In this document: positions 29,501 to 42,800 of the stretch, one piece after another | How the letters are laid out: each line of letters opens with the position of its first letter | Numbering within the stretch: the stretch's first letter is position 1 | DNA from: Eudromia elegans | Taxonomy: Eukaryota; Chordata; Aves; Tinamiformes; Tinamidae | Assembly: GCA_003342815.1 (NCBI GenBank) | Contig: PTEX01000419.1 | Location: forward strand, 124,001 to 188,000 | DNA length: 64,000 nt | Direction: 5' to 3' | Notes under the pieces: model-generated | The model's input: only the letters and a program-made list of their open reading frames with translations | What the model was told of the DNA's origin: nothing | The model's database searches: none | Position numbers and translations under genes: made by a program

Positions 29501-32500
29501 GGCCCCAGGAAACAGTCTTCCTGCTGCCCGAGGACAGCTAGGGGGGCTGCTTTGAAACGCGCTGGCTGAGCCGCTCACCAGGACTCACACCGCTCAGAGC
29601 TGCCACCAAAGCAAAACGGCTGCATTTTCACTCTTGTTACTCCAGCCCCTTACAGGGGAATGGAAGTCCAGCTGACAGGTGCCTATGGAGCAAGGGTTGC
29701 ATACAAACCAGAGGAAAAATAGTCTAATATCCTCTCTGATTTAATTCTCATCATACCCTGGAGGGAATTCAGTCTATTAAAAAAAAGAGCTCTCTCGTAG
29801 CCTTACTATATGAATAAATTAAATTAAATGGGGGATTTCCTTATAAATGTCAGAAAAGAATAATGACAAAGTCCAATTCAGTGTTTACAAACCCTGTTAA
29901 GACAGAAATTTGGNAATGCCTTTGCTGGTTCTAAAACTTCACCTTAGGAAGGAGTCTCCATTTGATGACATTAGGTACTCTGTGTGTGTGTGTGTGAATC
30001 CATGCCACCTTGGTGCATCAAGTAACACTCCCCAGGGAAGATCTGCCTCCTCCTCCCCCCAAACCAATACATGCCCTGCTGCAAGTGCTCAGTTCACTCA
30101 AGAGTTTTAATGCAGATGAAAACTGCACTGCTCAGATCACCTCTACAGGCTCAGCAGCTACGGAAGCTGGTTCCAGATAGACCTCACCCTCACAGCAAGC
30201 TGGCTTAAAGCCTTCTCTCTCCAAAAGCAACTTGAGGCACTGACAAAAGTCCAGGCAAGTAACCGTTCCCCATCCAAAAAATCACACCAAAAAGTCCCGA
30301 GGGAGGACTTGTCACCCACCGTAGAGGAACTGGGAGCACTGCGTGTAGCCCTCCTCCATCTCTTCGCACTTGTCTGCGGCCGTCTGCATGTCACTGTAGG
30401 TCATGGCAAACACGGCTGCACCCGACTCCACCAGGAACTTGCACACCTGCACATTATTGCAGGACGCTGCGCAGTGCAAGGGGGTCCTGCAGGGCAAGGA
30501 GAAAGGCAAGGATAAAGGTGGATCGTTGNCCGCTGGCCTGCGGGCTCCACGGGGCGGCCGCTCCTGCACGGGGACTCCCGCTTGCAGCGGTTAACCCAGC
30601 CTGGCGCGAACAACCGGCTTGCACAGAGAGAGCACGAGGTACCTGCAGCTGCCAGAGCCCTCATATATGGACCTCTAGTCACGTTACCCGTTTCTGATCC
30701 ATTGAAAATTTAAGAACATTCACAAACACTCCGAAGACGACGTCTCTCAGCACCTAGCAATGAGCTCCGAGACGTGACCTGGGAAGCTACAGCTGTGGGA
30801 CGATAAGCATCTCTACTCACAGCCTTGAGCAATTTTGTTGTAGGCAGAAAGACACCGCTCTCCCATAGCCCTTCAATCACTAAGCTCCTCTGGCATCCTT
30901 TAAGAAGGATTTGTAACCCAGTACCACCTCTGGCTCGGGGCTGTGGGTCAGGAAAGCGCTACTTAATTATCTGAGTACTGGACTTAAAAGCAAGAATTTG
31001 CAGAGCTGGAAATGGCCCAGAGCACGTGCAAGCTGCACACTAGCACATTTGGAGGGGAGGCACACCTGGAATGCAAGCAAACAATTCATTGCGTATAAAT
31101 TGCCTTACACTTGCCTAGTATCTCAAAGAAACAGATTTCCTGACAGCTGTGTTCCCCCCCATCAGGCTGGAAAGGCACAATTAGTTTTGTCCTGTTCCAC
31201 CCAAATACAAAACATAGTATAGATCTGCTCATTTTCTCCCCTACACATTCTCACGACGCCCCACTGAGAGCTGCTGCTGCTGCACTATGGTGGAAAAGTC
31301 CTCAGCAGCCCTGCAGGTGCAAGCACAACTCGAAAGCTCCTTTTTTTTCCTCCCCCCTACAAAGCAAAGGCCTCTCCCAACGCTGCAGAAGTCAAATCCC
31401 CCTCCCCAGGAGCCAAGAGCTTCACGGAGCCTTCTGGTTTTGCCTTCTGACAGGCGAGAGGCTGGAGGAGGCAGCTGAGCTCTGTGGCTGCTGCCCGAGG
31501 CGGTGGCGGCTCCCCGAGCAGCAGCTCTTGGGGTGGTCGCCCGTGGGTTCCCCCAAGGAGGCCTTACCACCCGTCGCTATCGGCAGCGTTCACGTTCACC
31601 CCGAACTGCACCAGGAACTTCACGATCTCGGTGTGGCCGGCACACACGGCGTTGTGCAGCGCGGTGATGCCCTCGTCGTTGGGCATGCTCGGATCTTCCA
31701 CCTGTACAACCGGAAGAGAGGACAGATTCACGTTCTGATGAAGCTCCCCACAGAGACAGTCAATGTCTCTACACGTAGGAAAGCGAGTTCTCTCGTTCTG
31801 AAATCTAATGCTGGGCCTTACTTCTATATAGAACACAAGCGACAGGGAGAAAAACTACAGTGGTAACAAGTATCAGAAGCAAATTCACATGAGACCCTGC
31901 AGCCTTTTAACAGCAAGGTGACAGACGTTCAGAGAAATACTTATATCATCTTGATAAGTTAGTACAGGCATTTATAAGAAGTCCCAAATACATGTATTTT
32001 GCTTACAGTTGAACAAGTAAACGATCTTTTCTTGTCAAATATTTTGCTAACATGCTAGACAGGAAATGGAAGAAGCACCCTGCAAATTTCCAGTCTCTAC
32101 ACTGAGCACCCAACGTGGAAGCCACGGCCAAAACGAGCTGCTAGGTGGCCACGTCTGCTCGGATTTCCTCCCTCCTCACTAACACATCTGGGCTGTGAGC
32201 CTTTAGTCTCGCACCCCGGCCTCGAGCAGCTTAGCTTTGCCTTCTCCCCTGGAAGGGGGATGGCNACTCCTCCCCTTCCAGGCTGGAATTTGTACCTCAT
32301 AAATGATTCTCTGCACAAGGTCAAACTCTCCCTCTAAGGATGAATCCAGAAGCAGCGCAAGTGGGTTGAATTTCACCCTCATCCCATGTGCAATTCTCTC
32401 GGAGCCAGTTTTACGCAAATTTGTCCTCTTCCCCTGTGAAAAGGCAACACAAGTTACAGGTATTTCTGCTGGGAAAACAAGAGCGTAAGAAAAACAACAG

Positions 32501-35500
32501 AAATGACCAGTTAAGGTAGTTTTACATTAAATTTAAACTATTCATACGTTTGCTGTCGTTCCCAGCCCCCTTCCAAGGATGGACACAGCAAATTTGGAAC
32601 ACTATGAAAGATTTTGGCCTCCGTCTTAAGCAAAGATGTCTGTCCAGCTCGTACACAGAAATCACCTCAAGCAAGCACATCAAAAATCACAAAACTACCA
32701 AATTTCTCAAGAAACATAAACATCGTTTGTGTGTTTGCATTCAGATTACGTTANCATTAATTATTACAGCAATGACACAAACCACGACCCTTAAGAACAT
32801 CAAGAGCAGGCGTTAAGTTCCTGATGTTTTTGCTAAGGGTAACAGAGCTATTAACGGGAAGAAAACTGTTATGGCAAATGATCTCTGTAAGAACACAGAA
32901 CCAAGTCCAGAATGACTTAAGATGTCCCAGTGATCCTGGAAGGGAAGTGGTTTCTCTGGCTCCATTTTCCCAGGGCTTTCTGCTGCGCTGAACACGCCCC
33001 GTTAGGGCCAGCGCTCTGCCCAGCTGGCTGGGCAGCAGCAATAAACACCATTCACAGGGCTATGCAAATTCCTGACGGATGCCCAAGCCAAGGCGAACGG
33101 AAATGACTCGTGTTCTGCAAGAGCAAACGCGTGAGGATAAGCTACGGAAGAGGAGATTCCCAGAAAACACTCTTTCACCTGTTGATTTATACATAATGTC
33201 ACAAGCACAGGGGTTTTTAAGCAAGCAATCTGTTAACACAACCCAACTATTTAAATATGCATCAAGAAGTTGGGCCAGTTTCCTCTCATCCCCAAATTAT
33301 TACAAAAACCCCACAGAGCCGAGTTCTTGCACCTCGGGAAGCCCTAGCTCTCAAGTTTCCTTGTAAAAAGGAGCAAGGACAAAGTCCTTAAGAGCCCAGA
33401 AGAAAAACATGCAGCGACTATTCCATGCGGAAGGCTAAAAGGCAGGCTGAAGTATTTATGTCCTCTGCCCTGAGGTGGAAAGGGGATGGGACAACAAAAA
33501 AAAAAAAAAAAGTCACACTTTTGTACATGGGCTTATTAAAATTCTACTCGTGATCAGTTTTAGCAGAGCTCTTCAAGGAGCTGAAACCATTAAGTATTTC
33601 TGTTGTACAAGTGTGAAATAACACCACAGCACATGAACGGATACACGCTCCCAAAATAAGCTTCGACACAGTGAAGTGGCCCCTACCCTTAAACCAAAGG
33701 GACCTCGCGTTGATGCGGCTTGAAAACCGACTCACGCCAAATTAAAGTTCCAAGGGAAACTTTGGAAAATGCTTCAATAAAGTATAAGCAGTTGGCATCT
33801 ACAAATATGTTTTTAGAGCGGGGACTAGAACAGGCTCTGCTCATCTTTATTTTTCAAACAATGCACTTCCAAATAAACAAATACGAGCAAGGATTCAGAT
33901 AACTGGTTTCCAGCTCACATGAACAACAGCAGCAAATACTCCTGAAATTTGCAGCTGTGCCTCAAAAACCAGCTTTATTTACTCTTACGAGGTAATTAAA
34001 TTTGGATGAGACTTCTATAAGAAATGCATTTTACAGCCCTGAGGACTTTTATTATCAGTGTACCAAGCTCCAATTGAAACTTTTAATTACTGACATTCAT
34101 TTCAGAGACAGCAGTCTTTTCATTACGGTCGGTTCAATTTGGAGATAATTGTACCAAACAAATAGGACAGACTTTCTTTACAGTATCTGTTCTATCTGCG
34201 CAACTAACTCCCCATATCCACTCATTGATCTCTACAAGACGACGCAGGGAATTTCCTGGCAGAACTCGGACTGACTTATAAGTTAACACTCACCGGAGGC
34301 AGGGAAAACTGGCCGGTAACTTCAGGAGGCCGCATATTGAGCACGTCCTCTCCCAAGCTCTCCGGTTCTCCTGATGGATACGGAGGCGGTGGGTACGGAG
34401 GGTATTCCTCCATGTACACTTCCAGAGGCAGCAAAGCTTCCAGGCTTGGCTCTTCCATCTTGGGTTGCACGAGCTCGTCGCTGTCTGACGTTCCTTCGGG
34501 GACGGTGTCCAAAGGTGCCGAGGGCGGAAGCACCTCACTCTGATCCGCCGGTTCCGATTCTGCTTCCTCGGCTATGGCTGGTTCTGGGGCACAAGGAGCT
34601 GTTTCTTTCTCTGATTCTGCACTTAAGTAAGGATTTGGGATTTCTGTGGGGCTTTCGGGGCTGGGAGCCGATGCGGCCTGCTTGGAGGCGTGGGACGGAG
34701 CAGAGATGGTCTCCATGGCAGCCAGAGTGGTCCTCTGATACAGGAGCTTCTGAATATTCGGCCCGTTGGGTCCCTCCGGCTCCGTAATGGAGCTTCGCTT
34801 CTTCAGCGGCCGGGGCGCGTTGGAGAGCTTCTTCCGCAGCGCCTCCAGGTCGGCATCGCTCTGGTTGCGGTACGGGTTGGACAGGAAGGGCAGCAGCTTG
34901 GTCGGGCTAAGGGGCCGCGGGATTCGCTCCGTTTCGTGGCTCTCCTGAGCGCTGGCTGCTGCCTCCACCTCGGGCTCCGGGCTGCCCGCCTTGCCTTGCA
35001 GGCTCGAGTAGACGTTCTCCGCCGGCAGCAGCGGCGTCGGCGCCCCAGCACCCGCCATCACCGGCTTGCCGTACACTGGAGAGCAGGTGGGGAGAAGCGG
35101 GCGTCAGTATTTGATCAACAAGTCTCCCAAGAACACGCGGCCTCATTCATTCACTTGAATTAACCCAACAGAATTAACCAAACAGAGCCCAAGTACTACC
35201 TGCTAAGGTGGGCCACCATCACTTAAGATACCCTGCGCTTGGTCGGAAAAGCGACACGCAATTCCCACAAACAAAACGCTGCCCCCGACCCACGTGTTCA
35301 ACCCAGAGCCGCTCAGCACGTGCAGACCGGGCGGCACGCGCCCCACCACGGCGCGACTTNGCCGAGCCGGGGCAGGCGGAGGGCGCGGGCGCACTCACCG
35401 CTCGGGAAGTGCGGCGCTCTGCTCTGCGCCCTCGTCAGCGCGCTCTGCACGGCCTGCTGGAAGTTCTTGCCGGGCGTCTGCTGCTGCGTGTACATGCTGT

Positions 35501-36830
35501 AAATGGAGCTCGCGGCCACCGTCTGGGGCTTCCGCAAGGGCGCCAGCGGCGCCTCCTTGGACGGCTGAGGGGTGAAAGGCCTCACAGCGGCCGCGGGGGG
35601 ACTCTCCTGTTTGGACGAGGGCAGGGTTTGGTCCTGGTTTGAGGAGGGGCCTGCTGGAGGCATGGAGATCCTTTGCTGGATCTGCTGGGAAGCGTGCGAG
35701 GGCTGCGGAGCCGCTGCTTTTGGCTTGTTCCCCATGGCTACAACAGCCAAGGGCAGTTTCTGCGCGTTTCCGTCCAGCTTGGCATCGGAAGGCGGCAGGT
35801 GGTTAGCTTGACCAAAGTAAGGCAGGTTTATCTGTTTTGGTTTAGTGGGGACCGGTGGCGGTACTTTTGTGACATTTTTATTGCCCGTCTGAAAGACAAG
35901 AGTTAAATCAAGGTTAAACTGCAAAGCAGGTTTCAGTGACGTGCTGGCAGGACCAGGGGCCCCCAGGGATGACACAGGATCGAACAAGCGGCACTGCTTC
36001 TGCAATGCTGCTTACAATCTTATCTAGTAAACACGAGAAGACTTCCTGAAGCATTTTATCAGGGTTATTTGTAAGTACCAAACTTTCAGTCCGTTCTCCT
36101 TAATTCCTTCTGCAACTATGTTTAAAACAAGCAATGGGAGTGCACAGCAATTCTCTAACGGTAGCTGCGATGGGAATCTGCAGGTAAGACACTTGATTGC
36201 CAGCAGAGCACTTGAATTCTTTCCAGGTTTTCCTGCTACTTTGTCCCTCTGCCCAAGTAAATCAAGCTCTTGTGCCAAGATCCAGGTGGAAAGTCTTGCT
36301 TCAAGCTTCTGAAGGACACCACCCAATCAAACAGCACAACAGGTGCCTACAGGATTCCAAAAGCCCCCCATAAATGCCTCTGCATATGTAAATTTTTGTA
36401 AAACATACAACACACTAGAACCAAGCAACCCAGCAGTCTGCATGCAATCAATATGCAGGTCTTCCCCATGGCAAGCAGAGAGAAGGATTCTTAATGATGG
36501 ACTGCCATTAAAAAAACGAGGGTTTTTTTCCCCCCTTACAAGTATTCTCTTGAAGGAAAACCGAGGCATTTTTCAAAGAGCTGCTCCAGAGCAGTCACCA
36601 TGCCCAGTAATCCCTGTCAGACGGGAAGCAGGGCACGGAACTGGAGCCCGGAGCGCGGCAGGGCCCGCTGCCCGCCTACCTGCGCTTCTCGCAGGAGGTC
36701 CTCGCTGCTCTGGTTCTTCCTCAGCGTGCCCAGCGCAGCAGACTGGTCCACGGAATCAAACATGGAAAACGGGCGAACCTTCTTCTCTTTGTCTCGCAGA
36801 AAACCTTCTCCTTCAGCTGGTGTTACAGAA

Positions 36831-36867
<37 letters not shown>

Positions 36868-39800
36868 AAAACAACCACAAAATTGCAAGAATAAGGACCA
36901 CCTTCTGCGCAGTAACACAGACAACTTGCACAGGAGGTGCTTTTTGTGCATATCCTATCCTTGCACTGACAGCCCAAGGGCATGCCGAACGCTGGATTTT
37001 GTGAAATAAACGGAGTATTTGTTGGCATTAGTTTCCACCACTTGAAATAAGGCATTTTTAAAAATCCCCTCACCATCCCTCCAAAGATGGTATTGCAATA
37101 TNTTTTTTTTTTTTGTCTACCCAAATATGTTCTGTGTATTAACACAAACATTTTTGGGAAACAGTTGCTATTAACTTGATTTTCCACATGTGAAATTTAC
37201 CTAACCACCCAAGAACTCACCTTGTCCTTCACTGATCACAAATCCTTTTGCTGAAGTCAAGGCTTGTCCTTGACTAATGAGATTGTCTGCGTTTGAACTG
37301 CTCCAGTCCGGGGCAGATGGGGAAGGTTTTGAGCTGGGGACCACCGAGCCTAGGAGACAGCAAGTGCTTCAGGTCAACCTAAAATCATATTTACTGACTC
37401 ATTCATCCACTGGGCACGGGGGAGGTTTGTTTTTCCAAATATCAGGTCTGGACTGTAGAGATAGTAAACAACTATCACCTATGGGCTAGCTGCTGTAAGC
37501 CCTGTCACTTAAACTTGGTTTTTAAATAATGAGAATGCAAAAAACACCCTTAGAAACAACCATGAAAGCAGCACACACTGCACATGTCTGCATTTTTAGG
37601 CATTCAGACAAAAAGTCTCTCCAGAANAGCTTTTTTTCTACTTAGTATGGAACTTCCCTGGGCTGTTAGGGTCAGTAAAAGTGACAGGATGTTAAGAGGG
37701 GATCGGAAGGAGGTAACACACACTAAAACATACACACAATTCCAATCACAGTTTCAATATCTACTAAAATGAAATAATTCTCCCCTTCTCCAGTAAGTGG
37801 ATGACACTTGCAATGGCTACTTCATATATACCTACCACTACTGTAGTGGTGGAAGGAAGATATTAAAGAAAAAAATTATTCTGCAATCTCAGACCACATT
37901 TTTCTTTCCAGGAAGATCCAAGTTANTCTTATATCTTAGGAGTCTCTGCTCCCACAACCATTTGCCACCACTTCTTACATATGCCACTTCCAAAATCCAT
38001 CACATCCTGCCACTAGGTTGTCACTAGAGGTGTGCTAGACCAGCTAGCTTCGAGAAATTTGAACAAAGTTGCACAATGGTTAGGAATATAAACAAGGATC
38101 ACTAATTTACAGAAGAATCCTCCCATATTCTATCCCTTACAATTCAAAGCACGCATTAAGAAGATCATTTAAATTTAAAACCTACTGTATCCCATAACCT
38201 CAGTGCTTAGAAAATATACTCACTGCAAGAGGTGTCAGATCCTACGACCAACGCCTCTAGTAGTATTTTGTTAAAAAGAAAATTCACTGTCGATAAATCA
38301 GAACAGATCTAGGGATGGATTACCAACTGCAAGTTACCTGCAGGAACTTTGGCTTGTGAACTGCTTCCAGCTCTCATGTTGGGCAGCGTTTGTGTTTTCA
38401 GAGGACCGTCGGGTATCTGCAGAGCTTGCGTCCCATCTGAAAATGCTGGTTTCACCAAAAGCTCAGGTCTGGAAGTGATACGTGGCATAGTAGAGGACTG
38501 GATATAAGGACCTACTGCTGCCACTCGACTCGGAGCGGAAGCCGCTGGCTGGGGCAAATTCCCATCGGAAGAAACCTGAGAAAGACACAACGACACAACA
38601 AAAAATGATGTTATGCTGCTGCATCCATCCATACAAAGAAGTCCATCATCCATATAGATGTCAAGAAGGATAAAAAAAAAGAATAGAAAAGTTATATTCC
38701 AGTATTATAAATGAAGCTTTTAAAGCCTTGAATGTATATTAACATGCTATTAAAATATAATGAAAACAAAATCTGAAAAAAAAAAAAAAAAAATCCAAAA
38801 CCGCATAAGAAAAGTCCTTGGCTATAAGTTTGCTCATAAAGTAGGTTAACACCAGCATGTCCTGAAAAGTACTTCAGCAATGCAAGACTCTCACCACATA
38901 TAGACGAAGATGAGAAGTGCAGCACCTCGACCAGCCCTCCCCACATGCAAACCTTTCCTTCAGACCCCAGGAGCCACAAGGGAAGCGAGTTTTGTTGGGT
39001 TTTGTAGCTAGAAAACGCCCAAGCACTTACTGGTACGTTCTCCTTCTGCTGCAGGGCTGCCTTCTTCTTCCAGAGGCGCTCTCGCAGCTCATTAACACGC
39101 TTGTCCATGACGGCCACCTCCGAGTTGCGCTTGTTCAGGCACTCCCGCTGCTGCTGCAGCTTGGCATTCTGCTCCTGGTTCAGCTTGTTCCGCAGCTGAA
39201 TCAATTCACAACGAGCCGGGCGGGGGGGGCGGGAAGGAGACCAGAGGAAAACAACAACAACAAACACCACAAAAATCAACACACATCAACTTTCAGGACG
39301 GGACACAGGAAATGGTAACAGAGAAAGCTCTTAAAAACGTCGTGTTGCACTTTGCAAACTCAGATTGCTTCTTTCCTCCCTTTTCTCTGGAGAAAAGGGC
39401 AATTAATCTCCACGTTTTGCTAATGGCAGACGCACACACGGATGCTCCCCCTGCCTCTTTCCGTTGCAGGCGGCACAGCCGATGCTCCGGTGGCGCCGGG
39501 ACGGGCGCGCGGCGCTACAAACCCTCTCCCCCAGCAGCGCCCCGGCTCCCGCGACAGCTCCCCCGTTACCTGCAGCTCCTTGTAGAGGCGGTCAAGCTCG
39601 GCTACAGCCGACTGGTTGTCGTGGTAGCCGTCGATGCGGCCATTCTTCAGCATCTCCAGCTGCCTGGTGAGCTCCTCCACCTTGGACGCGGCCAGCACCA
39701 GCTCGCGCTGCTTCTGCTGGAACAGGCTGTTCATCTGCTCGATCTCCTCCACTGCAGAGCGCAAGAGAGAGCCCGTGAGCGGCGCCGAGAAGGGGCCGAG

Positions 39801-42800
39801 CTCACCGCGGGACCCGGCGAGGCCACGCGGTGTCTGCCTGCGTGGTGGCAGGGCACAGGGAGCCCGGATAGACAGAGGGAAGGACCCTCGGCTGAACTCC
39901 ATCCACGAGGCGCACCAACAGCGTGCAGCCTCCAAGGTTGGGTCTCTGCAGCAGGATGAGCCCAAGCAAGGGCCAAGGCTACCAGGGAGCACGTAGGGGC
40001 AGACGTGCACCGCTCCACAACCTGAGCACTTTCACGTGCCCTTGCCTTCTCTAGAACTGACATCTATTTTGTGCAATGCAACCAATACGGATCATTCATT
40101 TTCCCCAGAGAAAAATGTTTTTCCTTTTATCATAAAGCACCATAAAGCAGCACATTTTAATTTGAGCACTGCTGATATATAGAGAAGGAAGAGAAAGGAA
40201 CAGGAAAACAAACAGAAAAGGGGAAAAAAAACCAACCTGCTTTGACATGAAGCCTGACACAAGTATTTAATATTGAACAGTCAGCTGGCTGAACAACCAA
40301 ACCCAAATAGTACTGTAGCCAGCTGGACACTAGTCTAGTTTCTGTAATTAAAAAGAAAATACACAGCCACTTTGGTCATTAAGTTAGCGCTTCCATAAGA
40401 GGCAGTATGGACAGCACGTGCCACTCGGCAAATGCAGCTTTGTTACAGGTCAAGAAAAGAGTAACGCTCTAAATGTATGCAGGGTATTAGCACCGAGGAC
40501 GGAAACAGTTGCGGTGGTAAACAAAGATATTTAAGGAAAGAGCGTTTAAGTAAGGAAGCAGTCTACGCTGGAGTACAAGAGCANGTACAGTAGGCTCCAA
40601 AAACACTGCGGAAATACGCTGGACTCTTCCCAAAGTGTAGAATAAGAACATCTATTTTCTTCCTTTAAGTCATTCAGAACTTCTTTTGGCAAATATAAAA
40701 TGCAAAAACTCGCGCTTCTCAGAATTCTGTACACAGCCCCACTGAAACATTTAAATCAAACAAACAAAAAGTCAAAACCCAATGCTCTATGAATAAAGGA
40801 AAACAAACCAGAATCTCCACAGAGGCTGGTCTCCTCACCTAATTTGCCATTGCTGAGTCTTTTCTGCTCCACGTGGCCTTTCAGCGCTCTGACTTTCTTA
40901 AGTTTGGCCTCCTGATTCTCAGCAATCTCCTTCAGCCGCTTCAGTTTTTCCTGCTCGGCAGCTTGCTGCTGCTGTCGCTGATCTTGCTGCTTCAGGAATT
41001 TCAGGCGCTGCTCCTGCAGTTAAGAATATGTTTTTTTTTGAAATGGGACTTACAGCAAGGTACTGACAGATGAAGTCTCAACACTTAGGTGCAGCCACAG
41101 CAGCTCCAGCAGTTACCTCAACCCAGTACCCCAACCTCCTGAAGGGTCAGCAGAAGCTTCCGAGGACAGGGCAAGCAGATACCAACACTGTCCTGACACA
41201 GCCCCCAGGCACCACCACTCATGAGGAGCTTCTGGAATAGATGTGGTATTTGTGCCTAACAGTCCTTAATAAGCTTTCCTTCCGTTAAATTGTTCAAAAG
41301 CTTTTTGAGTCTTTAAAAAAAAATAGTATTTATGTTCAATGATCCCCAAAGTCATTTCCAGTCCCATTTAACCACCGCTTAATTCTCAAGTTACACAAAC
41401 TAGTATCTTCTCTTCCTTCTCTGCTGCTGGTACTTTACAGATCTCTGTCTTACGCCACCTTTTATTTCTCTTTTTTCCCCCTAGGACGCTTTAATTCTCT
41501 ATATAGAAGGTATTCCCTATATCCCTCATCGGTTTTGTCATCCTTTTTGCAAGCTTTATGGTATATTCCCAAGATGGCGGGATCACTGCACATCACAGTT
41601 CTGAGATGGGATCATTCTGGTGCAATGCTCACTGGCACCACAACCTAGAGGAGCACAAGAAATAGGGAAACTTTCTACCCAGGACAAAAGGCCTAGGGCT
41701 CACGACCGACTGGACTCCATTCTTGTAGCAGACAGATCCATACACCACCTGCAAGGATGGTGCAGGCACCAGGCTCTACCTTTTCTCTCCAAGCTGTAGA
41801 GATCAGGGAGCTACGAGATCACCTGCAGCCACCGGCCTTCGCAGATGGCTCCCAGCTCTGCAGAGCAGAGCTGCTTCTGCTGGCGAGAGAACTCCTATGG
41901 CCTGCCCAGGCACCGAACCAAAGACAAGCAGCCAAGACTACCATAGCTTACTAACATTAGAACTGGACATTTCTGCCCCCAAAATCACCAGTCATGTTTG
42001 GAAACATGAGNTCTGACTGAAAAAGGAAGGGCAAAAGGCAAGCCCTTTTTCCCCAAAAAAAAGCAGCACCTGCAGCATTTGGAGTCAATCATGTTGCGGA
42101 GAATGTCAGAAATAGACATCACAGCCCATGCCTAAAAAGCAGGAGTATTATTTTTCCCTCAGAATCTATTTTTAATATTGCATTTGGTTTCAAAAGGAAA
42201 TGGAAGGCCTCTCTTTAGAGCAAACTGTCCTTCCCAGACACCTTTGCAGGGAGGCACCTTAAATGAAACACATTTTCCTGCAGGACACGAGTATCTCCTT
42301 GCAGGGTGAGCATCCAGACTCAAAGGTACCAACTTTCCCCTCCTCTCTCCTCTTGCACAGCTTCCTTTACAAAAAGTATATAAAACATTCTTATTTCTGG
42401 TTTTATAGGCAATTACCACAGTGATGTTGCTAATACTTAAGACTTGTAGGTCTATTAGCATCACTTGTGAGTGAGTGAATAGCCAACAGCTAAAAAAAGA
42501 AAAAAAGGGGGAAGGGGTTAACAAAGATTTATCTTTAATATGAGACATAAACCTCAGAGCTGAAACTGAGGACAAAATAGCACCTGGGCAGAATAGGCAT
42601 AAACTTTGCTATGAAACTTCAAGTAAATACCCTCATCACTTGCTCAACTCCAAGCTGACAAATTTCTGACGTTTATACTTTCATGTTTTTTATATCAGTT
42701 TTTACCACAGGACAGATATAAAGATTTCCTGCTATTTTTAACGGGCCCCAGAGGACCACGGTATCACTGCGTGGTTGACACAAAACCATCACAACGCCAA

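Larger units (their letters stand above)
27723..30319 (-). other. TP53BP2: TP53BP2 intron 16
   Basis: 2.6 kb. It holds a near-perfect palindrome at 28573-28595 and a (GT)n microsatellite near 29980-29995. No repeat family or RNA gene is recognised. Confidence 0.75.

Noticed and set aside
36600-37004. Frame with a poly-Leu run
   Set aside because: The run is translation of the ATT microsatellite in an intron, antisense to TP53BP2 exon 11.
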